From positions 1,240,001-1,304,000 of the forward strand of contig NZ_CP080521.1 in assembly GCF_019468565.1 (NCBI RefSeq): a stretch of 64,000 nucleotides of DNA, in the 5' to 3' direction. The notes under the pieces are model-generated. The model was not told where the DNA came from and ran no database searches. It saw nothing but the letters and a program-made list of their open reading frames with translations. This DNA is from Pseudonocardia sp. DSM 110487 (GTDB taxonomy: Bacteria > Actinomycetota > Actinomycetes > Mycobacteriales > Pseudonocardiaceae). The translations under genes were made by a program, and so were the position numbers. How positions within the stretch are numbered: the first letter of the stretch is position 1; the number at the start of each line of letters is the position of its first letter. Of the stretch, positions 34,546 through 42,913 are shown one piece after another.

Positions 34546-35912
34546 CCGTCACGAGCCACCGCAGCGCCGACGAGATCGGCAGCACCGCGCTGGGGCCGCG
34601 CCCGCTGCCGCCGCTCGGACCCACCCGTGCCGTGCCGCTGCCCGACGTCGAGGAGCGCGTCCTCCCGAACGGGCTGCGGGTGCTCGCCGCACACCGGCCG
34701 GGCGTGCCGATGGTCGAACTGCGGCTGCGTGTGCCGTTCGCCGGTGAGGAGCCGGAGCACCCGGCCGTCGCGGAGCTGCTCTCGTCCACGCTGCTGACCG
34801 GCACGGCCACCCGCGACCGGGTCGGCATCGACGACGAGCTGGCCGCCGTCGGCGCCGACCTCGGGGTGAACGTCGACCCCGAGCGGCTCCAGATCGGCGG
34901 CTCCGGCCTTGCCGACGGCCTGCCCGACCTGCTGGCCGTGCTCGCCGACGTGCTCACATCGGCCACCCACCCCGACGGCGAGGTGGCCCGCGAACGCGAC
35001 CGGCTCGTCGAGCGGATCAGTGTGGCCCGCGCGCAGCCCCGCACGATCGCAAGGGAGGCGCTGCAACGCAAGCGGTTCGGCGACCACCCGATCACCCGGG
35101 AGATGCCCACCGGCGACGACGTCGCGGCCGTCACCGTCGAGCAGGTGCGGGCCCTGCACGGCGCGGCGCTCGTGCCCGGCGGGTCCATCCTCGTCCTCGT
35201 CGGCGACATCGACCCGCCCACCGCGATCGCGCAGGTCGAGAAGGCGGTCACCGGGTGGACGGCCGACGCGCCCGCGCGTGAGCTGTCGTCGCCGCCGCCG
35301 ATCACGCCATCGGACCTGCAGCTGGTGCACCGGGCAGGCTCGGTGCAGTCGCAGCTGCGGCTCTCCGCGCCCGCGCTGCGCCGCCACGACGAGCGCTACG
35401 CCGCGCTGCAGCTGGCCAACCTCGTGTTCGGTGGCTACTTCTCCTCCCGCTGGATGGAGAACGTCCGCGAGGACAAGGGCTACACCTACGGCGCCCACTC
35501 GGGTGTCGAGTTCGTGCCCGGTGGCGCGGTTCTCGGCGTCGAGACCGACGTGGCGAGCGACGTCACCGCCGCCGCGCTGTTGGAGACCCGCTACGAGCTG
35601 GGCCGGCTGACCGCCGTCCCGCCCACGGCCGCCGAGGTCGACGCCGCCCGCGCCTATGCCGTCGGCTCGCTGCTGATCTCGCTGGACAACCAGGGCGGCC
35701 TCGCGTCCACCCTCTCGGCCCTCGCCGCCGACGGCCTCGGGATCGAATGGCTGCGCACCCACCCCGGCCGCCTCGAATCGGTCACGGTCGAGCAGGTGGC
35801 CGAGGCGGCGCTGGAGTTCTTCGCGCCCACCGCGTTCACCGGCGTCGTCGTGGGGGACGCGGACGTGATCGGCGCCCGGGTCCGCGCGCTGGGCGGGATC
35901 ACCGGCCCGTGA
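34542..35912 (+). CDS. M16 peptidase-like partner without the zinc site
   Basis: The 456-residue protein has the M16 fold (ERVLPNGLRVLAAHRPGVPMVE), but AVAELLS stands where the HxxEH motif should be, so it cannot bind zinc. It keeps the Arg/Tyr substrate-binding pair in ENVREDKGYTYGAHSG. Such chains form the second half of the peptidase chamber with the gene just upstream. ATGA overlap with that gene and GTGA overlap with nudC show tight coupling. Confidence 0.88.
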   Translation: MTVTSHRSADEIGSTALGPRPLPPLGPTRAVPLPDVEERVLPNGLRVLAAHRPGVPMVELRLRVPFAGEEPEHPAVAELLSSTLLTGTATRDRVGIDDELAAVGADLGVNVDPERLQIGGSGLADGLPDLLAVLADVLTSATHPDGEVARERDRLVERISVARAQPRTIAREALQRKRFGDHPITREMPTGDDVAAVTVEQVRALHGAALVPGGSILVLVGDIDPPTAIAQVEKAVTGWTADAPARELSSPPPITPSDLQLVHRAGSVQSQLRLSAPALRRHDERYAALQLANLVFGGYFSSRWMENVREDKGYTYGAHSGVEFVPGGAVLGVETDVASDVTAAALLETRYELGRLTAVPPTAAEVDAARAYAVGSLLISLDNQGGLASTLSALAADGLGIEWLRTHPGRLESVTVEQVAEAALEFFAPTAFTGVVVGDADVIGARVRALGGITGP

Positions 35913-36874
35913 CCTTCCCCCTGCTCGCCCCGCCCGTCCTCTCCCGCTCCGTGGTCATGCGGGACGAGCCGATCCGCAGCGACCGCGAGCGCCAGCTCGC
36001 CTGCTGGCCGAAGGCCCGGCTCGTCGTGCTCGACGAGGGGGGCCGCACCCCCGTCGACTGGGGAGCCGTCCGCAGGCCCCGTGACCGCTGGGACATGATC
36101 TCCGGCTCCGGCGCCCGGCTGATCACCCGGCCGACAACGGGCGACGAGCCGCCGCCCGACGCGGTGTTGCTCGGCGAGCACGAGGACACCGCCTACTGGG
36201 CGGTGCGCGGCGATGTCGACCTCGTCGCAGGCGAGGACCCGACCGACTGGGCCGACCTGCGCACGGTGGGTGCCGCTCTCGACGCCCTCGGTGCTGGCCT
36301 GCTCACGGGCGCGGTGGCGCTGCTGAACTGGCACGCCGCTGCCCGGTTCTGCACGCGCGACGGCTCGCCGATGCACCCGCGCAACGCCGGCTGGCACCGG
36401 GTGTGCGAGGCGAACGGTCACGAGGAGTACCCGCGCACCGATCCTGCCGTGATCTGCCTGGTGCACGACGGCGCCGATCAGGTTCTCCTCGCGCGTCAGC
36501 CCGTCTGGCCGGAGGGTCGGTACTCCGTGCTCGCCGGGTTCGTGGAGGCGGGGGAGTCTCTCGAAGCGTGCGTCATGCGGGAGATCCACGAGGAGGTGGG
36601 CGTCCGGGTCCACGACGTGTCGTACCTGGGCAGCCAGGCGTGGCCGTTCCCGCGCTCGCTCATGATCGGCTTCTCCGCCCTTGCCGACCCGGCGGATCAG
36701 CTCGTCCTGGCCGACGGCGAGATAGCAGAGGCGATGTGGGTGACCCGCGCCGGGCTGCGCGGGGCCCTCGACGCAGGCGACTGGGCCGGACGGTCGGACG
36801 GGGACCCCTCCCTGCTGCTCCCCGGCAAGGTGAGCATCGCGAGATCGATGCTGGAGAGCTGGGCGGCCCTGTAA
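35909..36874 (+). CDS. nudC: NAD(H) pyrophosphatase, NudC type
   Basis: The 321-residue protein hydrolyses NADH (and, in this family, NAD-capped RNA) to NMNH and AMP. The Nudix box GFVEAGESLEACVMREIHEEVG is complete in its key residues (GFVEAGE and REIHEEVG). SQAWPFPRSLM is the NudC signature. The zinc ribbon is degenerate: FCTRDG and RVCEANG keep only the first Cys of each CxxC pair. The GTG overlaps the M16 stop. It matches nudC in the mycobacterial block. Confidence 0.92.
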   Translation: MTFPLLAPPVLSRSVVMRDEPIRSDRERQLACWPKARLVVLDEGGRTPVDWGAVRRPRDRWDMISGSGARLITRPTTGDEPPPDAVLLGEHEDTAYWAVRGDVDLVAGEDPTDWADLRTVGAALDALGAGLLTGAVALLNWHAAARFCTRDGSPMHPRNAGWHRVCEANGHEEYPRTDPAVICLVHDGADQVLLARQPVWPEGRYSVLAGFVEAGESLEACVMREIHEEVGVRVHDVSYLGSQAWPFPRSLMIGFSALADPADQLVLADGEIAEAMWVTRAGLRGALDAGDWAGRSDGDPSLLLPGKVSIARSMLESWAAL

Positions 36875-36902
36875 GGGAGCCCGGAGTCGGGGGAACCTGG
36901 GC

Positions 36903-38567
36903 ATGCACGACGGGCCCAACACGAAAGACGTCCTGGTCGCTGAGCGGTACCGCCTGCGGGAAGCGACCCAAGCAGACGCCGACACGGTCCGGCGAGCCGT
37001 CGACGAGACGGTGGGCCGCACCGTCGTCCTCGAGAAGCTCCCGCTCGACGTGCTGCCGCAGACGCGGATCGCGGCCACGGTGCACCACCCGCACCTCGTG
37101 TCGATCCTCGATGTCGTGGAGGAGCCGGACGCGCTGTGGCTCGTGCGCGAGGACCTGGAGCCCCCCGCCACGCGCAGCCTCGCCCAGCTCGTCGGCGATC
37201 ACGGCCCGATGGCGCTCCCGGCGACGGCCCTGATCGGCGCGCAGGTCGCGGCCGGGCTGGCGGCCGGTCATGCCGCGGGCGTCGCACACGGCGCGCTCAC
37301 CCCGGACCGGATCCTGGTGACGGACACCGCGACCGGACCGATCGCGAAGATCAGCGGTCTGGGTAGCTCGTCGGCGACCGACGCCCGCACCGACGTCCGC
37401 TCCCTCGGCGCCGCGCTGTCCGTCGCCGTCGGCGGCAACGTCGTCGAGCCCATGGCAGCACTGATCCGGCAGCTCACCGACGACGATCCGGCCGCCCGTC
37501 CCACCGCCGCACAGGCGCAGGTCGAGCTCGCCCGGATCGCCGCAGGCGCTGCCGGCCCGGCGAGGATCGAACCCCTCCCGCCGCCGCGCGGCCGTGGTCG
37601 ACTGCGCTTCGTGGGCGCGATCGCGGCCGCCGGCGTGGCCGTGATCGCGGTCGTCCTCGCCGTCGCGATGCTCGCCACGAGCGCTTCTCCCGCGCTGACG
37701 CCGACCGCTTCGGTTCCGCCGGTGGCCCTGGCGGACGAGCGCACCCTCGACCCCTGCTCGCTGATCGACGTCGCCCCGCTCGCCCCGGTGTGGCACGCGA
37801 CGATCAGCCCTGGCTACGGCGTGTTCGCCGCATGCACTGCCGTCATCCCCGGAGCCGACGTGGACGTCCACGTGGACGTCGAGCTCCTGAACGACCCCAT
37901 CGCAGCCCTCCAGGTCGACGTCGGTCTCAGGAACCCGATCGCCCCCCGTATCGTTCCCGGTCCGCAGGAGGACGGGTACTGCCGGAGGTTCGTGTTGCTC
38001 CCGGGCTCCCACACCGTCGCGATCTCCGCCGTGCGGTACGGCGACGGCCTGACCGATCGCACCGACTACTGCTCGGTGGCCGACATCGCGACCGAAGCCG
38101 TGGTGGCCCGGTTCGTCGGTGGCGGCATCGCCCGTCGCGGCTCCGCAGCGGACCGCTCCGCCCTCGCGGGGATCACGGCGTGCGATCTCCTGTCCCGATC
38201 ATCGGTCGCGGACGCGACGACCGCCGCCGGGGGCGAACCAGCAGATGAACCGGTGAACGGCTATGCCGGTTGGTCCTGCGACTGGGGTGCTGTCTGGGTG
38301 GACTACATCCGTGAGTCGACACCGGGCTCGCCGGTGTACTACGGGGAGCCAGTGACGATCGCTGGGCGGCCCGGGATGACCCGCGCGGAGGACGCCTCGA
38401 GCTGCCGCGCTTATGTCCCCCAGCGGTTCTTCACCACGGAGGAGGGCGGTATGCGCGCCGAGTACGTCCGCATCATCGTCGAGGGCACCTCGGACAACGC
38501 CACGATCTGCCGCGCCGCGGTCGGGCTCGCGGAGCGGGTCGCGACGCGGCTGCCCGCGTTCGGCTGA
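36903..38567 (+). CDS. Membrane pseudokinase with a DUF3558-like outer domain
   Basis: The 554-residue protein has an N-terminal Ser/Thr-kinase-like lobe (ERYRLREATQADADTVRRAV) that lacks catalytic residues: HGALTPDRIL stands for HRDLKPxN and KISGLG for DFG. A single TM helix follows near residue 240 (FVGAIAAAGVAVIAVVLAVA). The outer part has paired cysteines and repeats of the DPCSLI...AC and TACDLLSRSS type, which resembles DUF3558. It could sense envelope signals or act as a scaffold, like other actinobacterial pseudokinases. It lies between nudC and mycoredoxin-uvrD2. Confidence 0.7.
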   Translation: MHDGPNTKDVLVAERYRLREATQADADTVRRAVDETVGRTVVLEKLPLDVLPQTRIAATVHHPHLVSILDVVEEPDALWLVREDLEPPATRSLAQLVGDHGPMALPATALIGAQVAAGLAAGHAAGVAHGALTPDRILVTDTATGPIAKISGLGSSSATDARTDVRSLGAALSVAVGGNVVEPMAALIRQLTDDDPAARPTAAQAQVELARIAAGAAGPARIEPLPPPRGRGRLRFVGAIAAAGVAVIAVVLAVAMLATSASPALTPTASVPPVALADERTLDPCSLIDVAPLAPVWHATISPGYGVFAACTAVIPGADVDVHVDVELLNDPIAALQVDVGLRNPIAPRIVPGPQEDGYCRRFVLLPGSHTVAISAVRYGDGLTDRTDYCSVADIATEAVVARFVGGGIARRGSAADRSALAGITACDLLSRSSVADATTAAGGEPADEPVNGYAGWSCDWGAVWVDYIRESTPGSPVYYGEPVTIAGRPGMTRAEDASSCRAYVPQRFFTTEEGGMRAEYVRIIVEGTSDNATICRAAVGLAERVATRLPAFG

Positions 38568-38611
38568 GCCACAAGATCGATACTGGAGCTGGGCCGCCCT
38601 CTGATCTGAAG

Positions 38612-38681
38612 ACGCCACACATCGAGTGGGGGCGGCACAGAGGCCCCGGCGTCTGTGCCGTCCCCACTCGTGTTGTGCCGT
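38612..38681. repeat. 70-bp hairpin unit, copy A
   Basis: This unit matches copy B (39655-39724) at 54 of 70 positions in the same orientation. It contains a 16-bp stem with one mismatch (GTGGGGGCGGCACAGA paired with TCTGTGCCGTCCCCAC) around a 10-nt loop, flanked by extra ACGCCACAC and TTGTGCCGT half-copies. It ends two bases before the stop of the minus-strand AbiEi-like gene and lies between convergent genes, so it can act as a terminator. Confidence 0.7.
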
Positions 38682-38683
38682 GG

Positions 38684-39598
38684 TCAGAATTGGCGGAAGC
38701 GGGCGCGTAGGCGGGCAGCGACCGGGGCGAAGCGCGGCAGGTCCGACCAGAGCCAGCGGACCACTCCCAGGTCCTCGGCGCGCAGGGCGTCCTCCCGGCG
38801 CTTTTCGGCAACCAGGACCTCGACCGGGTCCTGGTCCGGCTGCAGGGTGCGGCCGAACTTGACGAGTCCGTCGAACTCACCCACCGTGCGCAGCTCCGGC
38901 CAGCCGAAGTCGACCCGGCCGATGAAGGCACCCGTGCCGGCCGCGTTGACCTCCCACTGGAGCACCGGCGGTGGCAGGCCTGCCGCGGCGATCGCGGCCC
39001 GGCTGCGCGACTCACCGACGCTCTCGCTCAGGCCGTTTGCGAACGCCAATACCCGCCGGGCCGCCGGGCTCCCCGGCCAGCGCGGCGCCCGCTCGAGAGC
39101 ATCCGCCAGCTCGGTCCGGTCGATGCGATCCGCGCGCCTGTAGAACATGGCGGCGTCGGCGAGCACGACGGCCTGTTCGAACGGCACCGATCGCGCGAGA
39201 TCGGCGACTGTGCGCGCGAGCGAGGTGACCGGCAGCCCGCCGACCACGACGACTTCCGCCGGGTCGAGGGGCGCGGTGTGCACGTGGACGAAGGTTCCGC
39301 AGCGGCCGCCGTTGCGGCGGGGTCGCGTGACATGGACGCGGCTCAGTGGCACGGCCCAGATGCGCAGGCCGTGCAGGACGGCCGCCGACACGTGGCTCAC
39401 GACAGCGTCATCGACGAGCCCCCGGAGCGCGGCCTTGACCTGTAGCACGTGCCGGGGGAGGGCGTCGTCCGGGAGCGGGCCTTGGACGTAGACCCCGCGG
39501 CGCAGCGGACTGAGCCGACCCTCCCGCACGAAGCGACGCACCTCGTCGTCGGAGAACCCGGCCGTGAGTAGCTGCGACCGCACACTGAGCTCAACCAC
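38684..39598 (-). CDS. AbiEi antitoxin-like / DUF559 nuclease-like protein
   Basis: The roughly 304-residue protein has an N-terminal winged-helix AbiEi-like domain (LTAGFSDDEVRRFVREGRL, LRRGVYVQG). A middle part follows that is typical of actinobacterial AbiEi homologues (SHVSAAVLHGLRIWAVPL, TSLARTVADLAR). A C-terminal part resembles DUF559/Vsr-type nucleases, with SESVGESRSR, RVDFGWPELRTVGEFDG and AEKRREDALRAEDLGVVRW. No AbiEii toxin gene is adjacent. Such orphan genes occur in many copies in these genomes. GTG 39596-39598 is the chosen start. Related hairpin units lie on both sides. Confidence 0.7.
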   Translation of the reverse strand: MVELSVRSQLLTAGFSDDEVRRFVREGRLSPLRRGVYVQGPLPDDALPRHVLQVKAALRGLVDDAVVSHVSAAVLHGLRIWAVPLSRVHVTRPRRNGGRCGTFVHVHTAPLDPAEVVVVGGLPVTSLARTVADLARSVPFEQAVVLADAAMFYRRADRIDRTELADALERAPRWPGSPAARRVLAFANGLSESVGESRSRAAIAAAGLPPPVLQWEVNAAGTGAFIGRVDFGWPELRTVGEFDGLVKFGRTLQPDQDPVEVLVAEKRREDALRAEDLGVVRWLWSDLPRFAPVAARLRARFRQF

Positions 39599-39654
39599 CC
39601 CCGGATGGTGACCGGACGCGGCCCCCCCGCGGGCCGGAACGGCAAAATCTGGCA

Positions 39655-39724
39655 ACGGCACACGTCCAGTTGGGACGGCACACAAGCCGGGAGATCTGTG
39701 CCGTCCCTACTGAAGTTGTGCCGT
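39655..39724. repeat. 70-bp hairpin unit, copy B
   Basis: ACGGCACAC at both left positions and GTGCCGT at both right positions nest around a perfect 11-bp stem, GGGACGGCACA/TGTGCCGTCCC. The unit ends exactly at the stop codon of the mycoredoxin gene and is the upstream flank of the AbiEi-like gene. It is related to copy A. Confidence 0.7.
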
Positions 39725-39972
39725 CACGCCGCCAGGTCGGCTACCTTCTCCGCCACCACCGCGAACGGGGGGTTCGTCAGCGCTGTGCCGTCCGCGAAGC
39801 GGACCGTGGGGACCGTCTGGTTGCCGCCGTTCACGTTCTCCACGTATGCGGCGGCCTCGGGGTCGCGCTCGATGTCGATTTCCTCGTACGCGATTCCGGC
39901 CTGGTCCAGCTGCAGCTTGAGCCGCCGGCAGTAGCCGCACCACGTCGTCGAGTACATCGTCACCTGAGACAT
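39724..39972 (-). CDS. mrx1: Mycoredoxin (glutaredoxin-like)
   Basis: The 82-residue protein has the thioredoxin fold with the active site TTWCGYCRRL (C12 and C15), the cis-Pro loop NQTVPTVRF and a TNPPF tail. Mycoredoxins reduce mycothiol mixed disulfides in actinobacteria. ATG 39972 gives MSQVTMYSTTW; an upstream in-frame start is less likely. It is divergent from uvrD2 across 55 bp, the same pairing as in mycobacteria. Confidence 0.92.
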   Translation of the reverse strand: MSQVTMYSTTWCGYCRRLKLQLDQAGIAYEEIDIERDPEAAAYVENVNGGNQTVPTVRFADGTALTNPPFAVVAEKVADLAA

Positions 39973-40027
39973 GCACTGCTCAACCACCGCCGCGGGCACT
40001 GTCTTCCCCGGCTGTCAGGATGGGCCG

Positions 40028-42082
40028 GTGACTGCGCCCACCCTCGAAGCCGGACTGGACGACGAGCAGCTCGCCGCGGTCACCGCGCCGCGGGGGCCGG
40101 TGTGCGTGCTGGCCGGGGCTGGCACCGGCAAGACCCGCACGATCACCAGGCGCATCGCCCACCTCGTCGGCACCGGCCACGTCGCGCCGGGCCAGGTCCT
40201 CGCCGTCACGTTCACGGCGCGGGCGGCAGGGGAGATGCGCACCCGGCTGCGGGCGCTCGGGGTCTCGGGGGTGCAGGCGCGCACGTTCCACGCGGCGTCG
40301 CTGCGTCAGCTGCGGTACTTCTGGCCGCGGGTGGTCGGCGGTCCGCAGTGGCAGCTGCTCGAGGGAAAGCTGCGCATCGTCGGGCAGGCGGCCGCCCGCG
40401 TGAAGGCCGGCACCGACGCGGCCGCGCTGCGCGACTTCGCCGGGGAGATCGAGTGGGCGAAGGCCACCCTCGTCACGCCGGACGAGTACCCGGCAGCCGT
40501 CGCGAAGCTCCGCAGGGAGACGCCGGGGCCCGCCGAGCAGGTGGCCGCCGTGTACGCCGGGTACGAGGCGCTCAAGAACCGCGCCGAGATGCTCGACTTC
40601 GACGACCTGCTGCTGCACACGGCCGCGGCGATGGAGGAGCACGCCGGCGTCGCGGAGGAGTTCCGCGACCGCTACCGCTGCTTCGTGGTCGACGAGTACC
40701 AGGACGTCACGCCGCTGCAGCAGCGCGTGCTCGACGCGTGGCTCGGCGAGCGCGACGACCTCACCGTGGTCGGCGACGCCAACCAGACGATCTACACGTT
40801 CGCCGGCGCCAGCCCCCGGTACCTGCTCGAGTTCGCGCGCCGGTTCCCGGAGGCCGTGGTCGTGCGGCTGCAGCGCGACTACCGGTCCACCCCGCAGGTC
40901 GTCGCCGCGGCGAACACGCTGATCGGCTCGGCGCGCGGCCGGGTGGCCGGCAGCAGGCTGCGCCTGATCGGTCAGCTGCCGCCGGGGCCGGATCCCGATT
41001 TCGCCGAGCACGACGACGAGCCCACCGAGGCCGCCGCCGCCGCGAAGCGGATCGCCCGCCTGATCGCCGACGGCACGCCGGCCAGCGAGATCGCGGTGCT
41101 GTTCCGGATCAACGCGCAGTCCGAGGTGTACGAGCAGGCGCTCACCGAGGTCGGAGTGCCGTACCAGGTGCGTGGCGGCGAGCGGTTCTTCAACCGGCCG
41201 GAGGTCCGCCGCGCGATGATCGCCGTCCGGGCCGCCGGTGACGTCGACGCCCCGCTGGTCGATGCGGTGCGCGCGGTGCTGGCGCCGGTCGGGCTCACTC
41301 CCGACCCGCCCACCGGTGCGCAGCAGCGCGCCCAGTGGGAGTCGTTGCTCGCGATCGTCGAGCTGGCCGAGGAGCTGGTGGCCGTCGAGCCCGACGCCGG
41401 CCTGCCGCGGTTCGCGGTCGAGCTGGAAACCCGCGCAGACGCCGCACACCCGCCCACCGTGCAGGGCGTCACGCTCGCGTCCCTGCACGCCGCGAAGGGC
41501 CTGGAGTGGGACGTCGTGTTCCTCGTCGGGCTGGTCGAGGGCACGCTGCCCATCCAGCACGCGGAGGGAGACGACGAGGCGATCGAGGAGGAACGGCGGC
41601 TGCTCTACGTCGGCCTCACCCGCGCGCGGCGGCGGCTCTCGCTGTCCTGGGCGCTCTCGCGCCAGCCGGGCGGTCCGCGTCGGCGCAGGCGCAGCCGGTT
41701 CCTCTACGGCCTGATCCCCGACGAGCACCCCGCTTCGCGCGTGGCGAACGGCGGCGGCGGTCGCGGGGTGCCAAAGCCGCGCTGCCGGGTCTGCGGCTCG
41801 CCGTTGATCGGGGCCGACTCGATGAAGCTGCGCAGGTGCGCCGACTGCCCGTCCGATGTGGACGTCGAGCTGCTCGACCGGCTTCGGGTCTGGCGGGCGG
41901 AGCAGGCCAAGGAACAGCAGGTACCGGCCTATGTGATCTTCACGGACGCCACGCTCACCGCCATCGCAGAGCACCGCCCCGCCGACACCGCCGCCCTCGT
42001 GCGGATCCCGGGGATCGGCGCCCGCAAGCTCGACCGGTACGGCGAGGCCGTGCTGGGCCTGGTGGCCGAGTCGAGTGGTTGA
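40028..42082 (+). CDS. uvrD2: UvrD2 helicase with HRDC domain
   Basis: The 684-residue SF1 helicase has Walker A GAGTGKT (30-36), Walker B VVDEYQDVTPLQQ, VVGDANQTIYTFAGA, LHAAKGLEWDVVFLVG, and motif VI YVGLTRARRRLSL. A tetracysteine module (CRVCGSP and CADCPSD) follows. The C-terminal HRDC domain contains VRIPGIGARKLDRYG. This three-part design defines UvrD2, which is essential in M. tuberculosis. GTG 40028 follows AGGATG; the in-frame start at 39971 lies inside the divergent gene's leader. Confidence 0.95.
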   Translation: MTAPTLEAGLDDEQLAAVTAPRGPVCVLAGAGTGKTRTITRRIAHLVGTGHVAPGQVLAVTFTARAAGEMRTRLRALGVSGVQARTFHAASLRQLRYFWPRVVGGPQWQLLEGKLRIVGQAAARVKAGTDAAALRDFAGEIEWAKATLVTPDEYPAAVAKLRRETPGPAEQVAAVYAGYEALKNRAEMLDFDDLLLHTAAAMEEHAGVAEEFRDRYRCFVVDEYQDVTPLQQRVLDAWLGERDDLTVVGDANQTIYTFAGASPRYLLEFARRFPEAVVVRLQRDYRSTPQVVAAANTLIGSARGRVAGSRLRLIGQLPPGPDPDFAEHDDEPTEAAAAAKRIARLIADGTPASEIAVLFRINAQSEVYEQALTEVGVPYQVRGGERFFNRPEVRRAMIAVRAAGDVDAPLVDAVRAVLAPVGLTPDPPTGAQQRAQWESLLAIVELAEELVAVEPDAGLPRFAVELETRADAAHPPTVQGVTLASLHAAKGLEWDVVFLVGLVEGTLPIQHAEGDDEAIEEERRLLYVGLTRARRRLSLSWALSRQPGGPRRRRRSRFLYGLIPDEHPASRVANGGGGRGVPKPRCRVCGSPLIGADSMKLRRCADCPSDVDVELLDRLRVWRAEQAKEQQVPAYVIFTDATLTAIAEHRPADTAALVRIPGIGARKLDRYGEAVLGLVAESSG

Positions 42083-42098
42083 TCCGAGAAACTTCCCG

Positions 42099-42136
42099 TA
42101 AATCAGTTGTGCGGCCGAGTCCTTGGTCGCTAACGT
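42099..42136 (+). promoter_or_regulatory. whiB7 promoter with WhiB7-type AT-rich box
   Basis: TAAAT (42099-42103) lies three bases upstream of a -35 TTGTGC (42107-42112). After 18 bp comes the -10 TAACGT (42131-42136). WhiB7 activates sigma-A promoters through an AT-rich stretch at just this place, so the gene is probably autoregulated. The RNA start should be near 42143, leaving a leader of about 340 nt. Confidence 0.7.
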
Positions 42137-42203
42137 CATCGCTCGACGGACCTCACCAGCCCGTCATCTGCCACGACCTCACCCGTGAAGGGGGTGCCCC
42201 ACG

Positions 42204-42377
42204 ATGAACACGATGACCAACCCCGTCGCCACCATCCACGGCGCCCTGCCGCGTGTGGAGTCCGTGGTGCCGGCATACGCGCGTGCGTGGAAGCAGCGCC
42301 CGTCCGGCGTCATCCTCGGTGGCTTCGGGACCGATAACAGCACAGGTGTGTCCGCAGAGGAGCGTCGTCATCTATAG
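42204..42377 (+). CDS. uORF (leader peptide) of whiB7
   Basis: This 57-codon ORF begins ATG AAC ACG ATG ACC with GAAGGGGG upstream and ends at TAG 42375. It is short enough to be missed by most gene finders. It reads MNTMTNPVATIHGALP at the N terminus, AYARAWKQRPSG in the middle and AEERRHL at the end. It sits between the promoter and an intrinsic terminator. In whiB7/wblC leaders, slowed translation of a uORF under ribosome-targeting antibiotics prevents termination; this arrangement fits that model. The peptide itself need not have a function. Confidence 0.72.
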   Translation: MNTMTNPVATIHGALPRVESVVPAYARAWKQRPSGVILGGFGTDNSTGVSAEERRHL

Positions 42378-42407
42378 ACGCCTTCAGAGCCCCAGGCCAG
42401 AAGACCG

Positions 42408-42445
42408 AGGCCGCGGACCCCACCAGGGATCCGCGGCCTTTTTGT
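42408..42445 (+). terminator. Intrinsic attenuator in the whiB7 leader
   Basis: AGGCCGCGGA (42408-42417) pairs perfectly with TCCGCGGCCT (42430-42439), followed by TTTTTG and TTTG. It lies 30 nt after the uORF stop and 36 nt before the whiB7 start. The position shows conditional termination inside the leader; it is the best Rho-independent terminator in the window. Confidence 0.85.
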
Positions 42446-42480
42446 TTGTCCTGCACGACCACTCACCGCAGGAGGTTGAA

Positions 42481-42858
42481 GTGCTAGTCCGATCAGTTCC
42501 GTTGGACGGCGGAACGATCACTCCGGAGCAGTTCGGCGGCGACTCCGCCACCGGGCTGGGGACCCTGCTCGACGCGGCACCCCGCGCCGGGCTGGATCTG
42601 CCGTGTCGCTCCGGCGACGCGGACCTGTGGTTCGCCGAGGCTCCCGTGGAGCTGGAGCGGGCCAAGGCGCTCTGCGCGGCCTGCCCGATCAAGGCCGAGT
42701 GCCTCGAAGGCGCGCTGCAGCGCGCCGAGCCGTGGGGCGTCTGGGGCGGCGAGATCTTCGAGCGCGGAACGGTGATCCCGCGCAAGAGGCCTCGCGGCCG
42801 CCCGAGCAAGGCCGACCTCGCCCGGGACCGCGCATACGCCGCGGCCATGTCCGCCTGA
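42481..42858 (+). CDS. whiB7: WhiB7 transcriptional regulator
   Basis: The 125-residue iron-sulfur regulator carries Cys at 42, 65, 68 and 74 (PCRSG and LCAACPIKAEC), the GVWGG turn (86-90), and the AT-hook RGRP (105-108) that separates WhiB7 from other WhiB proteins. It activates intrinsic antibiotic resistance genes, binding with the housekeeping sigma factor. The GTG follows GCAGGAGG. Expression is controlled by the promoter, uORF and attenuator upstream. Confidence 0.95.
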   Translation: MLVRSVPLDGGTITPEQFGGDSATGLGTLLDAAPRAGLDLPCRSGDADLWFAEAPVELERAKALCAACPIKAECLEGALQRAEPWGVWGGEIFERGTVIPRKRPRGRPSKADLARDRAYAAAMSA

Positions 42859-42913
42859 TCGCACCGCCCCACCCGTAGGTCCTTCGAGGACCAACCCAAG
42901 GAGACCGATACCG

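Noticed and set aside
38684..39598. Complete AbiE toxin-antitoxin system
   Set aside because: No AbiEii nucleotidyltransferase gene is adjacent. Only an orphan AbiEi-like protein is present.
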